The notes under the pieces: generated by a model
Databases searched by the model: none
Seen by the model: the letters and a program-made list of their open reading frames with translations, nothing else
Told to the model about the DNA's origin: nothing
NCBI GenBank assembly: GCA_029204225.1
Contig: CM055104.1
Location: 53,152,020-53,216,019 of the forward strand
From: Diphasiastrum complanatum
Lineage: Eukaryota; Streptophyta; Lycopodiopsida; Lycopodiales; Lycopodiaceae
Direction: 5' to 3'
DNA: 64,000 nt
Shown here: positions 20,638 to 33,700 of the stretch, piece after piece
Layout of the letters: each line of letters begins with the position of its first letter
How positions within the stretch are numbered: position 1 is the first letter of the stretch
Position numbers and translations under genes: made by a program

Positions 20638-21985
20638 TGATACCTGCAAGAATCACAAACTTAGACAGCCGATTTGTTTGAAGAACGTCTAGAATGGGCT
20701 TTCGGTTGATCTCCAGCAAAGGGTAACCAATCCTATCATAATTTCAAGTTCAGATATTAAGTTCAATTACTTGAAGTCATTGAAGACTTGGCCATCTTCA
20801 AGGACTTCCACAAACTTGCATTTAGAACAAGTCTGCAGATTTACATTACTTTTTCAACAGTCTGCAGAAATACACTAAGTTCGCACAATTTGCATTTTTT
20901 GCACTTTCCCAAAAAATGCGACACTTACTTTTGGCTTCTTTCGTTCAATAATTTTGAAGAAGTCAACTTATGCATAGTTTAAAAGTTTAACTGTTTTTAA
21001 CACCTTCAGCTTTTTGCATTTTTCCGAAAAATGCGAAGAGAGAGAAAATTTTCGAAGGTCATCTATTTTCATGAGTTAAACTGTTTTAAAGGCACCTTCG
21101 CCTTTTTAAGGGCACCTTCAGCTTTTTCGCAAAATCCCGAAGAGGGAGAAAATGTCGAAGGTCGTCTATTTTGAACGAGGGATGTTCTCAGCCACTTCCC
21201 AAAATTTGCAAAGTGAGAGAAAGCCACTTCATGTAAAATGCAAAGTGAGAGAATTTGCAGCGTCCTCGACCGCCTCAACATTCCTAAGTCGTTGACAGTA
21301 TACACTATGTACAGTTGTCACAAAAGCCATATACTTCCAAGTACAATGGCGTACCTAATTAGATGACAAACATTTAATGTAGTTAATACATGGATGCAAT
21401 CTATAAATAGATCATCCCAACACAAATTTCTTGAGATACTCCGTCCATGAGACGTATGATTTTGAGCCTCCTAGTTGCGCCGTCATTCTGGTTGTAATTG
21501 TCACTGTTGTGCTTCAGTGTAATATAACAGCAGCATGTTTTTCTACCTGTGTATAATGTAGATGAATGTTTGTCGTGATTGAATGCACTCTATCGTTGTT
21601 TGATTGTGCTTGTTTACTCACTCTGATCATAACACAGACGTCTACGACTCCTCAATTTTTGATCAGACGATGGCTGTCTTTGACGCTTGAGGAACTTGCA
21701 CTATCACACTGGTATTTCAATTTATTTCAGAACTAAACTTCAGATTGAATCCATTTTTCAACCATTTCTAATATCTTCGGTGGTCTGTACTCTTGTTTTT
21801 GTGAGTATGAATTAATTTTCAAGTTCCTGTTGGGCAATTATAACACTTAAATCTTTGATTATATTTAGCATAAGCTTTCTATTAGACTATTTTTGCATCT
21901 AGCAACTGATTATAATGGGAGAGCTGTTCCACAATATTCTTGCTCTTTTCTCCATTCGTGTTCTTCTATCTCCCTTGTCCCATTA
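20638..21985 (+). mobile_element. Copia D 5' LTR, 1.35 kb
   Basis: Starts TGATACCTGCAAGAATC and ends CCCATTA (expected CCCATCA) two bases before the PBS. It is recognised by similarity to the reverse complement of copia C's LTR. Internally it holds a GA/TC-rich repeated segment (AAAATGCGAA-GAGAGAGAAAAT, near 20910, 21020 and 21130). A TATAAATAGATC box at 21401-21412 may be its promoter. The ORFs within it are unsupported. Confidence 0.75.
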
Positions 21986-21988
21986 GAT

Positions 21989-22000
21989 TGGTATCAAAGC
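21989..22000 (+). promoter_or_regulatory. Copia D primer-binding site
   Basis: TGGTATCAAAGC, one base from the TGGTATCAGAGC consensus for initiator Met-tRNA, three bases after the LTR end. Confidence 0.8.
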
Positions 22001-22053
22001 ATAGCTCATATAAACCGAGAGATTAAGTGTGTTCTATTTGTATTACTGTTAGT

Positions 22054-23340
22054 ATGTCTCATATATGTAGCTCTTCGTCATCATCCAACGAGGCTAGAAT
22101 CATTGACAAGTTCAATGGTTCTAACTTCTCCATCTAGAAGTTAAAACTCCGGATGATGTTGATAGATAGAGATCTTTGGGATGTAGTAGAAGGTGCTGAC
22201 CTGAAACCAGAATATGGTGATCAAGCAAAGGCATGGAAGATCAAAGATTAGAAGGCCTTAGTATGTATCACACTCAATCTGGCCGACTCCCAAATATCTC
22301 ACGTTACCACATGCAAAACCTCTAAGGATGCATTAGATTTGTTATCAAATCTCTATGAGACTCATGATGTAACCACTAGATTACATCTTAGAAGGAAGTT
22401 CTTTACTCTTAGCATGTCTGATTCTACTGCCATCCCTTCTCACATCAACAGTGTCAAGTCTTTATTGGATCAGTTATCAACTGTAGGATGTTCTATTCAA
22501 GATGACGATGTCGTCATGACCTTGCTTTCTTCTCTTCCAAAGTCGTATGAACACTTTGTGGGGATGATCTCCACACAACCCGACCTCACTCTTCAAAAGG
22601 TGATTGGTCACCTACTTCAAGAAGAAATGCGGAGAAAGACTGGCAGTCTGTCTATCAAAGACAAATCCATGGCTCTATACACCAAGAAGAAAGGCTACTC
22701 CAAGGGCAAGAATCAAGTGCAGTAGCAATAGCAGAATCCTCATACTCAAGGTGAGAATAGTGGATCATGAAAGAAGCTTTTTTGTAGATATTGCAAGAGA
22801 GCCAATAACGACATCAAGGAGTGTCGTATCTGGATCTACAATGAGGCGAAGAAGCAACAACAGCAGCAGCCAGACTCCTCCAACGCGGCGGAATTCAAGG
22901 AGCAAGATACACCTTTTTTAATGGCTTACAACAACAACAACGAAGACTATGATAGCTGGTACCTGGACAGCGGCGCTACCCAACACATGAACTCTCTCAA
23001 GGAATGGTTTACCGAGTATGCAGCTTACAACAGAGATCAATTCATCTACCTCGGAGATTCAAGCACCATACACATGGAAGGCAAAGGGACAGTCAAGATC
23101 ACATTCAACAACGATTTATCTATTTGTGTTCCCAACATCCTTCACATTCCTCAGCTATCAAAGAACCTGTTATCAGTCTCTAAGATAACTGATGAGGGCT
23201 ACACAGTTACTTTCTCATCTGAGCAGTGTACAATATCCGAATAAGATACTACTCTGACTACATGCACTAGAGTCATAAATCTTTACGTACTCTCGGGGGT
23301 CTCAAGTGAAGGACTCTTATGTAGTGCGGCCAATTTGCAG
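22054..23340 (+). pseudogene. Copia D: gag-protease frame with nonsense codons only
   Basis: The ATG at 22054 opens a single frame that stays in register through gag and protease. Stops fall at 22135 (TAG, W expected), 22249 (TAG), 22723 and 22729 (TAG in a Q-rich run), about 22768 (TGA, W expected) and 23242 (TAA). Gag has the UBN2 core HDVTTRLHLRRKFFTLSM and DVVMTLLSSLPKSYEHFV; the knuckle is CRYCKRANNDIKEC with the His replaced by Asn. The protease has SWYLDSGATQHMNSLKEW (from about 22951) and LSKNLLSVSKITDEGY. It resembles copia C throughout. Coding resemblance ends near 23340 at an abrupt junction; integrase and RT are missing. Confidence 0.9.
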
Positions 23341-24014
23341 ACTTGTATTTCTTTTTTTGTCAGATGAGTCATCAAAATCCAAAGGTCGATAGGAATAGGT
23401 GCAAGGAAATAAACAGAAGAAAGACTCCATAATTTGTAAGATGTGAGAGTGGAATTGTACTCAATGACTCTAGCAGGAACAAAAGGGACTTGGCAACTTT
23501 TGGATTGGTAGAAATCATAAGAGAAAAGGTCACCAATATTGCAAATGTCTTGAGAGAAGATCTCAAGTTGAGAGGCATTGTCTTCATCAAGGTCATCAGT
23601 AAAGACAAGAGGGTGCGGAGATAAAGGAGCATCAGAAGCAGAAGGGGTAGTAACAACAATACCGTTTTCATTTTCCAAGCACATGAACACTTTTCTAATG
23701 TGTGAATTGCAGAACTTTTCTTCTTCTTCGAACTTTTCAACAAAATCATTAAGACGACTATAAAGATTTTCCACAAGGCTCAACGGCTGTTTCTTCTTAA
23801 CAAACTCAAGATAAATCTTTACCCAGTCAACAGTCTCAAATTAATCAGGCAAAAAATCTTATCCTCAGGTCAGCAAAAGAACAAGTAGCCCTATCAGTGT
23901 TAATGATAAATTTATGCATCTCAACGGCCTTTTTCATACAACAAATAATAGTTTGAACAAAATGGTTAGGTGGAGGCATGGGCTCCCCATAACTCAAAGA
24001 GGCAGCTTCTTGAA
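23283..24014 (-). pseudogene. Unrecognised coding-like block
   Basis: Minus-strand reading from 24014 gives WFQEAASLSYGEPMPPPNHF and FIINTDRATCSFADLRI, and after a one-base shift near 23855 VDWVKIYLEFVKKKQPLSL joins the 166-codon ORF 23783-23283. That ORF has an acidic helix (LNDFVEKFEEEEKFCNSHIR), a Ser/Pro-rich hinge and a hydrophobic end (LSSVYFLAPIPIDLWILM). Composition and continuity over 240 codons look like real protein, but I recognise no family. Its end overlaps the broken end of copia D. It may be an accessory ORF of another element or a captured host gene. Confidence 0.45.
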
Positions 24015-26375
24015 ACCATCATGTGGACTAAACCATTAGAAAAGACCTTTGTTAGTTTATAAATCAGATAAAAGATAAAGATTTCAACACTTTCCCAACC
24101 AAGGAATAGTTGGATTTACACCACTAGGATGCATAAAGAGATACAAGACTGCACTTAGTTCTTCTTGACAAAGCAAGACTAAAATCTTTTAAAGCCTTTA
24201 TTCATAATCTAACAAGGTAAAGTACAACTGAAAAATAAAATACAGTACTATAAAGCACCATAAAGCATAACCACTTTCAAGACATCCACCAGTTGATACC
24301 TGCCACCATCCCACAAAACAAAACCACCCAAGTTAGTTTAGTGAGAAAGACATGTCTCATAACTAAGCATCAGTTGTTATTCATGTCCAAAAGAAGTTAT
24401 ACTACTTAACAGCTTTGAATAACAAAAACATAGTCCAGTCTTTCCAAACAAACGATGTTTTAGCGATAGGCCAAGCCGTTATATCACCGTATCAGGGCGA
24501 GTGCCATGCTACTTACGGGCAATTGATCCATATCAGTTCGTTTTAAACATAGAAGAGTATGAAAAGTTTTAATCGTTAAAGTTTTACTTAGAAAAGACTT
24601 GGTGTGGACACGTGTGTTGGTGTCAGAGCAAATCCATGCTATACTAACCCAAGTTACTCTTAGAGAGTAAGGTATGTCACGCACTGTTGTCCATACTCCT
24701 AAGCATATCCATGCTTTCCAGTTGTATCTCACCAAGAGTCTAAAGTAACACTAAAACGGGTAAGGTTAAGTGTTTCCATAATTGTTATATATGAATAACA
24801 TAACAACCATGGCATAAGGACGTTGTGTAGGAAAGACGTGATTAATACCTAGTAAGAAACTACCAATGTTTATACTAGGTATCAGGACAGAGCCGTACCA
24901 TTCTAATCCTTTAGTAGAAACTACGACTCTTACGCATATCCATGCTGTCTAAGATCGTGTTATTGGAGTCCTTACTGTTCAGTTTTATGAAAGGGTTTTA
25001 TTTCAAGGTGAGTTAATTCAATTTGTATACAAGATTAGATGTGGTCTTATGTCGTTTATTTTTCTGAAAAAGGAAGCAAAAGTGAGATTGTGTAGAAGAG
25101 TGATATATCTTAAAGATGCCTAGCACGAATTTTCTCTAGTGGGGTTGGTGACACTTGTCCTAATACCTATTGTTTGATTGCCTAGTTGGGCTTGTGTAAG
25201 GAACATATATGTAGGGGACTTCACATATGTACATAGTAAATTTTGTACTTTATGTTAAAAAAAGAGAGTCAATACTTTCATGTGCCTAATTAAGACTTCT
25301 GACAAAAGAGTGAGATTCTATTGATTGCAATTGCCTAAGCGCCTTACAACCATGATGAATAAGTCTTTTTTGCATCTCAAACCAAAAGATTATTGATGAT
25401 TGTATAATAAAAACTTTATGCTCAATGAATAATTGGTAGATTACTCACTACCATGACATGAGGGTAGAGGAAGAAGCCTAGCATTGTTCTCAAGAAAAAG
25501 AAGGGTTTGGTATGTGAAAGGTTGAAATGGTGAGATTTGAGCTTACCTCCTACCCACAAAACTTGGCAATTCGTCTATTGTGTGACATGTGGAACACCAC
25601 CCAACTCTCAAAGTAGAAAATAAAGTTTCTTTGATTCACACCATTTGTCCAAGTTGAGTAAGCCCTTTTTGCCAACATAGGTAGATGCTTGCCATCAAGA
25701 TTGATGTACATATAATTCAAATAGATCTATATAACGAATAGAGGAAGCCATGAGGAACAATCTAAAGCTCTTTATAGATGTCGAACATGGAGTGCTTAAA
25801 ATAACAACGTGGCAAGGATGTTAGTTTCAAACACCTTCAAACTCTTCCTTTCGGTTACATGTTAAAGAGTGGAGGCACCTTCTAAAGGAAAATCAGGGTA
25901 TCACTGCTGATCACAATACAAACCACTAGATCTTGATAAGTGACTAGATGAACTCTTTACACATAATTGTTTAAATTAATTATGACCTTACTATGTGTAC
26001 AAGCGAATAATCTACATGTCAAAGATGTTTCGTAACTACATATACCATTGGGCATATCTTTGCTCAATTGATTGTTATTTTTTGGTTCAAGGTTGGGCAA
26101 CATAGTTTAATATAATATTTTAAGTTGGACAAATGGGCAAATCCCAACAGTTAATTATGGATAGTTGGGCACCAATAATATAATCTAAAGTTTAAAGTAA
26201 TTATCCTATTCTAACGAATTTAGCGACATTTTATGAAGCTTTTAATGTTAGCTAGCATGACCTCAAGCGTGAAAAATTACCAAATGTTTATAATTATATG
26301 ATCATACCTCATACTTATTAGCTTGACCAATGATAATAGTAACACGCCAACTGATAATAGTAACACTTATAATAA
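24015..26375. other. Anonymous intergenic stretch
   Basis: No coding motif is visible. GCATATCCATGCT-like words recur near 24630, 24700 and 24945, perhaps an old degenerate repeat. The minus ORF 24735-24484 has no recognisable feature. Confidence 0.4.
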
Positions 26376-26459
26376 CTCGGCAATGTCCATCATAAGCTAG
26401 ACATATGACATGATGGACTCGACAATGTCCATCATAAGCTAGACATATGACATGATGTA
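26376..26459 (+). repeat. 42-bp tandem duplication
   Basis: CTCG(G/A)CAATGTCCATCATA... is repeated at 26376-26417 and 26418-26459 with about two mismatches. It accounts for the short ORF at 26484-26302. Confidence 0.9.
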
Positions 26460-27249
26460 TGCTATAAAATTTTGTTTGAACCACAAATGAGTGAAAGAGG
26501 CTACATGTGATCCCTTATAGGTGTTCGGCTGGTATGACATTAACTTGGTCATAACCAACGGTTATCAATTCTAAAATTAGTACCCGAATTTGACAAGTAT
26601 ACTTTCGCTACAAAATTGATTGTTATTGAAGGTACATGATCACATAAGTTGCACCATTTGTGAGTCAATACATAGATCTATTACAATATTGGGCAAATGG
26701 TCTCCAATGGTCTTGGCTTTGGGCCTCTGATTCCCTACTCTAGCACGCGGAGGACATCTCAACCTTTGAGCCTCGTTGATGTTGACATGTTTACACATGA
26801 TGGGTGTACTTCAAGGCCTAATATGCATCTTTGTATGCACACTTTCAATAACTATGCACAAAAAAGAATATCTAACACATTTCATGTATAATTTTCAAGC
26901 ACTAGCACAAATTTATACACAATATATACACCAAAATCTAAAGAACTTTTGGTGCTAACAACCCATGAAAATTAACACCTAAGCATAAAATCTTATGACA
27001 TAATGTTCAAATGAACAACCAATGACTGAGTGCCATACACCACACTAGAAATTGCACTTGCTATATACTACAACCAATCATTGGTTGTCCACACAAACAT
27101 TTTGTCCGTTCCAAAACAAAAAAAAAAAACAAGGAACTTAAAAACAAAAATTAAACTTTCGGCATTGGGTAGGGAAGGCCCGTTTCTCTCTAGCATTATT
27201 CCTTGGTCTGGTCCACGTGTGTGCGGACTCCCAAGGTGAAAGCCCAGTT
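26460..27249. other. Upstream flank of the R3H gene
   Basis: AT-rich with no recognisable ORF or element. It may contain distal promoter sequence of the gene starting at 27.6 kb, but I can point to no specific site. Confidence 0.35.
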
Positions 27250-27309
27250 TATATATCTAGATACATATATATATATATATACACACACATAAACGTATGT
27301 AAATACACA

Positions 27310-27341
<32 letters not shown>

Positions 27342-27407
27342 GATACACACACATAAACGTATGTAAATACACACGTGTGTGTATATATATATATACTACT
27401 GAGACGC

Positions 27408-27458
<51 letters not shown>

Positions 27459-27535
27459 TAAATGTATGTAAATACACACGTGTGTATATATATATATATA
27501 CTACTGAGACGCGTATATATACAGACGTATATTTA
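27250..27535. repeat. Minisatellite of alternating AT and AC/GT blocks
   Basis: Three copies of a unit built from (TA)n, ACACACACATAAACGTATG, TAAATACACACGTGTGTGT and (TA)n, starting near 27280, 27345 and 27450. The last two copies add CTACTGAGACGCG. Much of each unit is self-complementary, so hairpins or Z-DNA-prone stretches are likely. ORFs predicted here are artefacts of the repeats. Confidence 0.9.
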
Positions 27536-27548
27536 TATTCCCTTGTTT

Positions 27549-27614
<66 letters not shown>
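27549..27614. repeat. (TG)n(GA)n microsatellite in leader of R3H gene
   Basis: About 12 TG units are followed by about 21 GA units, ending 21 bp before the proposed ATG at 27636. Plant 5' leaders often carry GA/CT tracts, and here the tract would be transcribed or lie at the core promoter. Its length is likely polymorphic. Confidence 0.85.
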
Positions 27615-27618
<4 letters not shown>

Positions 27619-27635
27619 GTGAAGAGATTTGTGCG

Positions 27636-27726
27636 ATGGTATTGCGTGATAGCAAGGATCGGCGGATGTTTGGGCTGCGAGCAGTGAAAGCTAAGCCATA
27701 CTTGCGACATTTGGAGTGCGAAGCTG
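27636..27726 (+). CDS. R3H gene exon 1 (tentative)
   Basis: The ATG at 27636 gives [20 protein letters not shown] and ends GAA GCT G before GTATTC. The one-base overhang fits the two-base start of exon 2. It is basic, with no known motif. A different or additional upstream exon cannot be excluded. Confidence 0.55.
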
Positions 27727-30700
27727 GTATTCTATAACCCAGTTTGTTAGTTTTAGGGTTAGGTTTAGTTCCGGATGATGCTTTGGTTGCGAATTCAAAG
27801 CTGTAATTGTATTTCTATGCTTGGAAGCTGCAAGTCCTCAGCTCTTCACACTCAAATTGTTCCGAAAGAGGCTGGTAAATTACGAGCTTTGTAACCTCAG
27901 TAGTGGGCACTCTGTATCTTATCTTCCCCGCTGATCATCCATAGCTGAGCGGTTTCGGTACCCGTGCATTGTTTTGCCAAGCTGCCAGCCAACTAGGGTT
28001 TGAAAATTGGACCTTTTGCATGTTTATGGTCGTGAGTCGTAGATGAGGGACGTAGATGCACGCTTCTGAATCAAGCTACTGAAATTCTAGTCTCTACCTC
28101 TGTAATCCTGGGTTCTGCATAAGCAAGCAAAGCTTTAGGCATCTTGATTCTCTAGTATGTTTCTGGACTTCTTTGCTTGATCAGTTTTTGTTCTCTCGTA
28201 TGCCCTCCTGAGTGTGGCTTTTTGGAGTTGAAGCCCTGACGGAATGAGCTTAAACAAAAGCTTCCACACCTGCGAGCACTTTGGGCCTGACTCAATCAAT
28301 ATTCACAGCAGGGTGAATATTTATTGGCGAAATTCGCTCCGGCGAGCATATCACTGCAGTTCCATAGGGTTGAAGATGTTATCCTAGACATGACATCAAT
28401 ATATAGTAACTGCCTATCACATTCTTAAGGAAATTTCCTATTCCAAGCCTCAACAAGAACTGTGGCGGAATATAGGCCTTACATCTTAAGTCCATATTCG
28501 TACAATTCATAGGTATGAGTAAACACGTTTTCCGCATATATCTTCATGGGTAGACTTGTTTCTCCAGCTCTTATTTTTCCAACCATGAAAATGCCATGAG
28601 GTCAATATATTGGGAAAGGGGAAACACATTTTGTCTATAATATAAGGCCAGTAGCCTATTTGAAGGCCAAATTTGACCTTTTTTTTACAATTTCCAACCC
28701 TATTTTGTACTCTATATTAACATAAGTTCTCTTTCTTGAATCGGAAGTCATTTTCTTCATGTCTTCTACATGCACTACCATAAATATCTTGCACCAGTGT
28801 ACTTTTGTGAGATGACATTTTTGATTTTGTTTATCTCCTTTGAACGTTTCTAATCGGTGTCTCCTTTCTTTTGGCTTTTTTCTAGGTTGGAAATGTTTTG
28901 AAAACCATTGTATTGCAACAATCAAGGCCAAGGACTTTTAAGCAAGTTTTGAAATCATAAAGTATGGAGTTATATTCAATGAGCCAATTTTTTAAATGAT
29001 TATAGCCAATGTTATTATCAAGTTTCAACATGCCTTACTATTTTATTTGGCAAGGATGTTGCTCTTTATGCTCTTTCAAAAGTGATATTTTAAAGTTAAG
29101 AGTTTCATTGAAGAAGAGTCTACAATTATTGTTAGTGGAAGGCTTGTGATCAACAAGGCTTCAAATCAAGCTATAATTGACTCATGGATGAAATCACTAT
29201 GTTTGAAAATGTTAGATAAGTTTGTTTGTTTCAGATGTTTGCTAGTAGAGTATCAATGGACCTATGTGGCATGATTTGACAATTTCCTTATTTTTGTAGT
29301 TTGTTTTGTTCTAGTACATGCATAAATGTAGACCTAAAGTCTCTTTGAGTAATTTAGTTTTTTTGAGTTTATGATTAAAGAATTATGGATGTATCTATTA
29401 GCCGGGTTACTTTTGAAAACAAAATTTCAACTTTTATACTTCAGGTGTTTACTAGAGCTAAAGTGTATTTTGATACCTTTTTGTGAGGCAGGTTACAATC
29501 CTACAAAGCTTGTTGAAATATTTCGCTTCACGCTAGAAATATATCTCATTGTATTCTAGGTGAGAATTTTGGAAAAACCAAAGATGGTATTTTAATAGAT
29601 TATGTTTTCTAATATTTGTGCTTTTGCAGTTATGCTAAACGGTTGTTTGAAGTTTTTTTTTTGTGTTAAGGATTCTGGTTATGCTTGACAATTTTCTATA
29701 TAAATTGTTAAACTATGCAGTTGCTATGGTAAAGTACAACATGCAAGTTGGTGATAACAAGGTGAGTAGGTCTAATTGTTGAGAACAGTAAAAGTCAATC
29801 ATTGATGAGCATAGTAGTATTTTTTGTGGTAGATCATTTTATTGCTAGCAATGATGTCAAGTTGCTAATCATTATCTTCTCTATTTATCCTTTTCATTCA
29901 ACTTTTGGAGTACCTTTATTTGATGAAGATTGTGTAGTTAGGATTCAATTGTATATGTGAAAGAAGTTTCATGAACAAGTTTTTTACAACATGGTTAATG
30001 TAGGTTGAGGAGTTGGCCTGGTTGGTCAAGGACAATCTGTACTCAAAACATCTTGTGTTGTCTGTGGAGGAAACGTTTGTGGATCTCTTATCTCCTTTAA
30101 GGTAATTGCTGTTCAATGGGTCTATCTATTCTCATATCACCTTTTTTTGAAGTTGGGTATCTTTTGGAATCAATATTTTGCAATCATAGTATTTTTGCCA
30201 CTTAACATTTGAAATTAGGTTCTATGATAAAGTCCAATGCCTGTGGGTTAAGTGGGGTTTGATCCATAGTTGCATTGCACTTTGGAATGTGTGGAATGCT
30301 CGTTTTAGAACAGGTTTTTTTAAAGAATATTAAATTGGAATGACTAAATAAATAATTGTTAATTTCTTTTTTTATGTTTTGGTTGAAGAGCTTGCAAAGT
30401 AGCTAGTTGGGGTGAAATTAACTATGAAAGGCTTACATACCATTTGAAGTTCATTTGCCTTTGTGACAAGAAGTAGTTTGTAGATTGTAGGTTTTAGAAA
30501 TTGATAGTCCTAGAGCTACCTAAGCTTGAGACCTTCGCACCTAGGAGCCCGATCCCATAGTAAAGAACTTGCAAATGCACACATGCGAGGATGCTTCGCA
30601 TAATTTGTTTGACCCTAGTCCAGAATCCTCTTGGAAGTGCTTTTCCAAGAATCCATTTTCTCCTAGACTTAGCATGCTCATATGACTTTGAGCCTAGCTA

Positions 30701-33700
30701 AATTCATACCAAGGTGCTATCTTTGGTAGCATGGGCATGGACCCAAAAAGTCTTCTAGTTATATCCAATAGGGAAATATTATGTCACCCCCTTACACTTA
30801 AAAGTTCCTACAGATGAGATTTTTTTTTTAAACAGTGCCTTTTTAGTATTGTTCCAATTTACCTTTCCCAAGTTCTTCATTCTAGATTCAATTTTCACAC
30901 GTATGAGCTGGATTCATTTAGGCTTGTTCTATTCTTGAGTCATAGAGCCATCAATACTATCTAATTCCTAAGCTGCAATTAGGACTTTAAAGAGACAAGT
31001 GTCTTAGATCATGGTCCCCTAGCACCTACCCTTTGTCCTTCACTAGCTAAAGTAGTTATTTAACACATTTATATGAGCTATTATCAGGATTCTGGAGATG
31101 CCAATATCTACCATACACTAACTACCATAGAACACAATCAAGATGCAAAACTTCTACTTTAATTGATCTGTTTTTAAAATCACATTGTAGTAACGTAGAA
31201 GAAAGTCTATTGCCTAACCAACCTTTGCATTAGAATGAATGAGACATGCCTTCAAATGCTCACACCTAAATCCCCATCTAATCTTGACCCATCTTCAACT
31301 ACACGTGGCCCATGCAAATCAGCTAGTGACTCATGCCACTTCACTGACACATAGGCATGAAACATAGAAGCTTTTAGACACTGCGCTCCTTATGTGATAT
31401 TACCCAGTGTCCCTTACAACACTAGACATGAGTCCCTTTGACTTGTTAGATGGTTGGTCCAACAAACTCCTTGTGAAATTACAAGAAAGTTACTTCGATT
31501 TTTTCATGATGAAAGTTCATGTTGGTACGATATTTTATACAATATGCCTTTATTGGCAGTGTTTGATAGCTTGCAAGTAAAGTACAATACTTGGTTAGGC
31601 ATTTTGCAATGTGTTGAGTGCTATAGAGATAATGTTATGAACATTGGGCTAAGCAAAAGGGATAGTTTGAAAAGGTTCAGGATGGTCACATGATGTTGCA
31701 GCTGTAGGTTTAGTATGGATCACATGATGTGTGGTTGTAGCAGAGCTTTAGGGCACCCAGCACATGTCATGCACATGAGGTTCCAGTATAGCAAAGGTGT
31801 CACAATAAGAGGAGTTAGCTTGGTTTCAGAATGTTTCCCATGTAGCGGACATGCACGAGGTAGCTTAGATGTTCTAGCCTGTTGTCAAGGATCAAGGTTT
31901 ATGTTTCATCGTCAACAAACATAATGACTTGTGTTCCCTTTTGGGCTTTTGCCTATCAATGTTCTGGTAGATGTGTAGTTGTGTTGGCGCTTTAGTGTTG
32001 ATCTTAATCCTCTCGTGTTATCTTGCTTTGTAACTTGTATAGTCAGCTTGTAATACGCTTGTTTGTGGTAGCAGTACAAACGACATTCCTTACAATACTG
32101 TCTTTTAAGTTTTGGCATTCTTGGACTAGTATGTTTAGAGGGGCCACATAACATTTCATACGAGATGCTTGCATTCTCATCACTGCTAGGGTTTTCACAT
32201 TTGCTAAAAACATATGCTCAGTGTTATGTGATACATACATATCTAGAACTGGATGGTTCCTTAGTTGTTATTGATGTTTTTGATACAACCGCATTCCATT
32301 ACCTATTGCTTTAGGCTCTTGCATCTCATCTCATATAGTTTTTGTGCAAGTAAATTTCTCCTTATTGGAAAATATACACACACTGAGGGAAGTGTTATTG
32401 CACGTGATTTGGGACTATTCTGATATTTATGGTGTTGTTCTCGTCATCCGTTTATGAAGCTACTTATTGTTGTTGGGTGGTATTTTTGGTTTCTCCATGG
32501 TGGTGCATTTACTTTGATGGTCTAAGTCTTGGTCCTTAGGGATTGCTTGAGAGATTTGTTGATCTCAAGCAAATGCTTGGCTGATATGACTTGCTTGGGA
32601 TCACTGTGGTTATACGTATTCTAGCATTGCTACTGGACTCTACGTCTCATAGCACAACTACATGTCCTTAGTGATGCTACTATGAAATGCTCTAGTCGTC
32701 ATGATGTTGATCTTTGGCCTTTTTGTATTCCACCTTTATATGATGTCTACAACTGTTGTTGGTATAATGGTATATGATAGTGTTCCACACATTCTTCTGG
32801 TTGTTAAATGTGCTATCATAGCTCCTATGGGTCTATTTATTGTGTAAGGTCTACTCTCATGATGATTCTATGTACATGGGTGGCATCTTTGCTTGAGCCA
32901 TGAACTTCTATTTGGCAATCAAAGTTGGTGGTACTAGTTTTTTAATGGCCTATACTGTTTTTAGTATTTATTGCTGTTACACTAAAGCATTCATGGTCCC
33001 TTTGGATCGTTTGGAAGCTATTTGGTTGGTGTTTCTCTCTATCTCCTGTGCTTTATGATAGTGTCTCTAAACGGAAGGCCTGGGCTATCAAATTGGTTTT
33101 GGATCTGTTTGGGGGCAAGGTTCTATCCATTTTTATATTCTGATGGTGCTCTTGGTATGGTAGGATGGCTATGCGAATACATTAGGGTTCATGTTCTTGG
33201 TACTCTTGGACTGTCAAGTTGCCCAATGCCTTGGGATATCCTTGCATGTTATAACATTCATGATGATGCTTTTCTATCCATAATTAGTCTCAATGTTCAT
33301 TGCTTGTTCCACAATCACAACTTTATAGTTTGCATGTCGCAACAGTCTTCTTCTCTGTGCAACATTGGATTTGTGTAGTTGGTATTAGAATGTTTATGGT
33401 ACCTCTTTCTATCATTTTGGTCCCTATGGCTTGCTTGGTGTGTGCTTATCCAAGACAAATTTTTGGGTCTTCATGGGGCATTTTCGGGCCAATTGTCTAC
33501 CTTGATAGGCTTTTATGTTGCCTTTCAATGGATTTTTTTTGGGTATGTTGCAGCTTTGGGAATCATTATTGTCCAACAACTTTTTTTCATGTGCACTTTT
33601 TCGACTTGTGTACAACATTGACTTTCTTTTATGTCATCATCCCTAGTATATGTTGTTTTATAGTTTGTGTCTTTCAACGACTACATTTGTTTAGCTTCTC

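Noticed and set aside
27257-27710. Overlapping ORFs in both strands of the AT/AC/GA repeats
   Set aside because: They translate simple repeats (Tyr-Ile, Ser-Leu, Arg-Glu) and have no other support.
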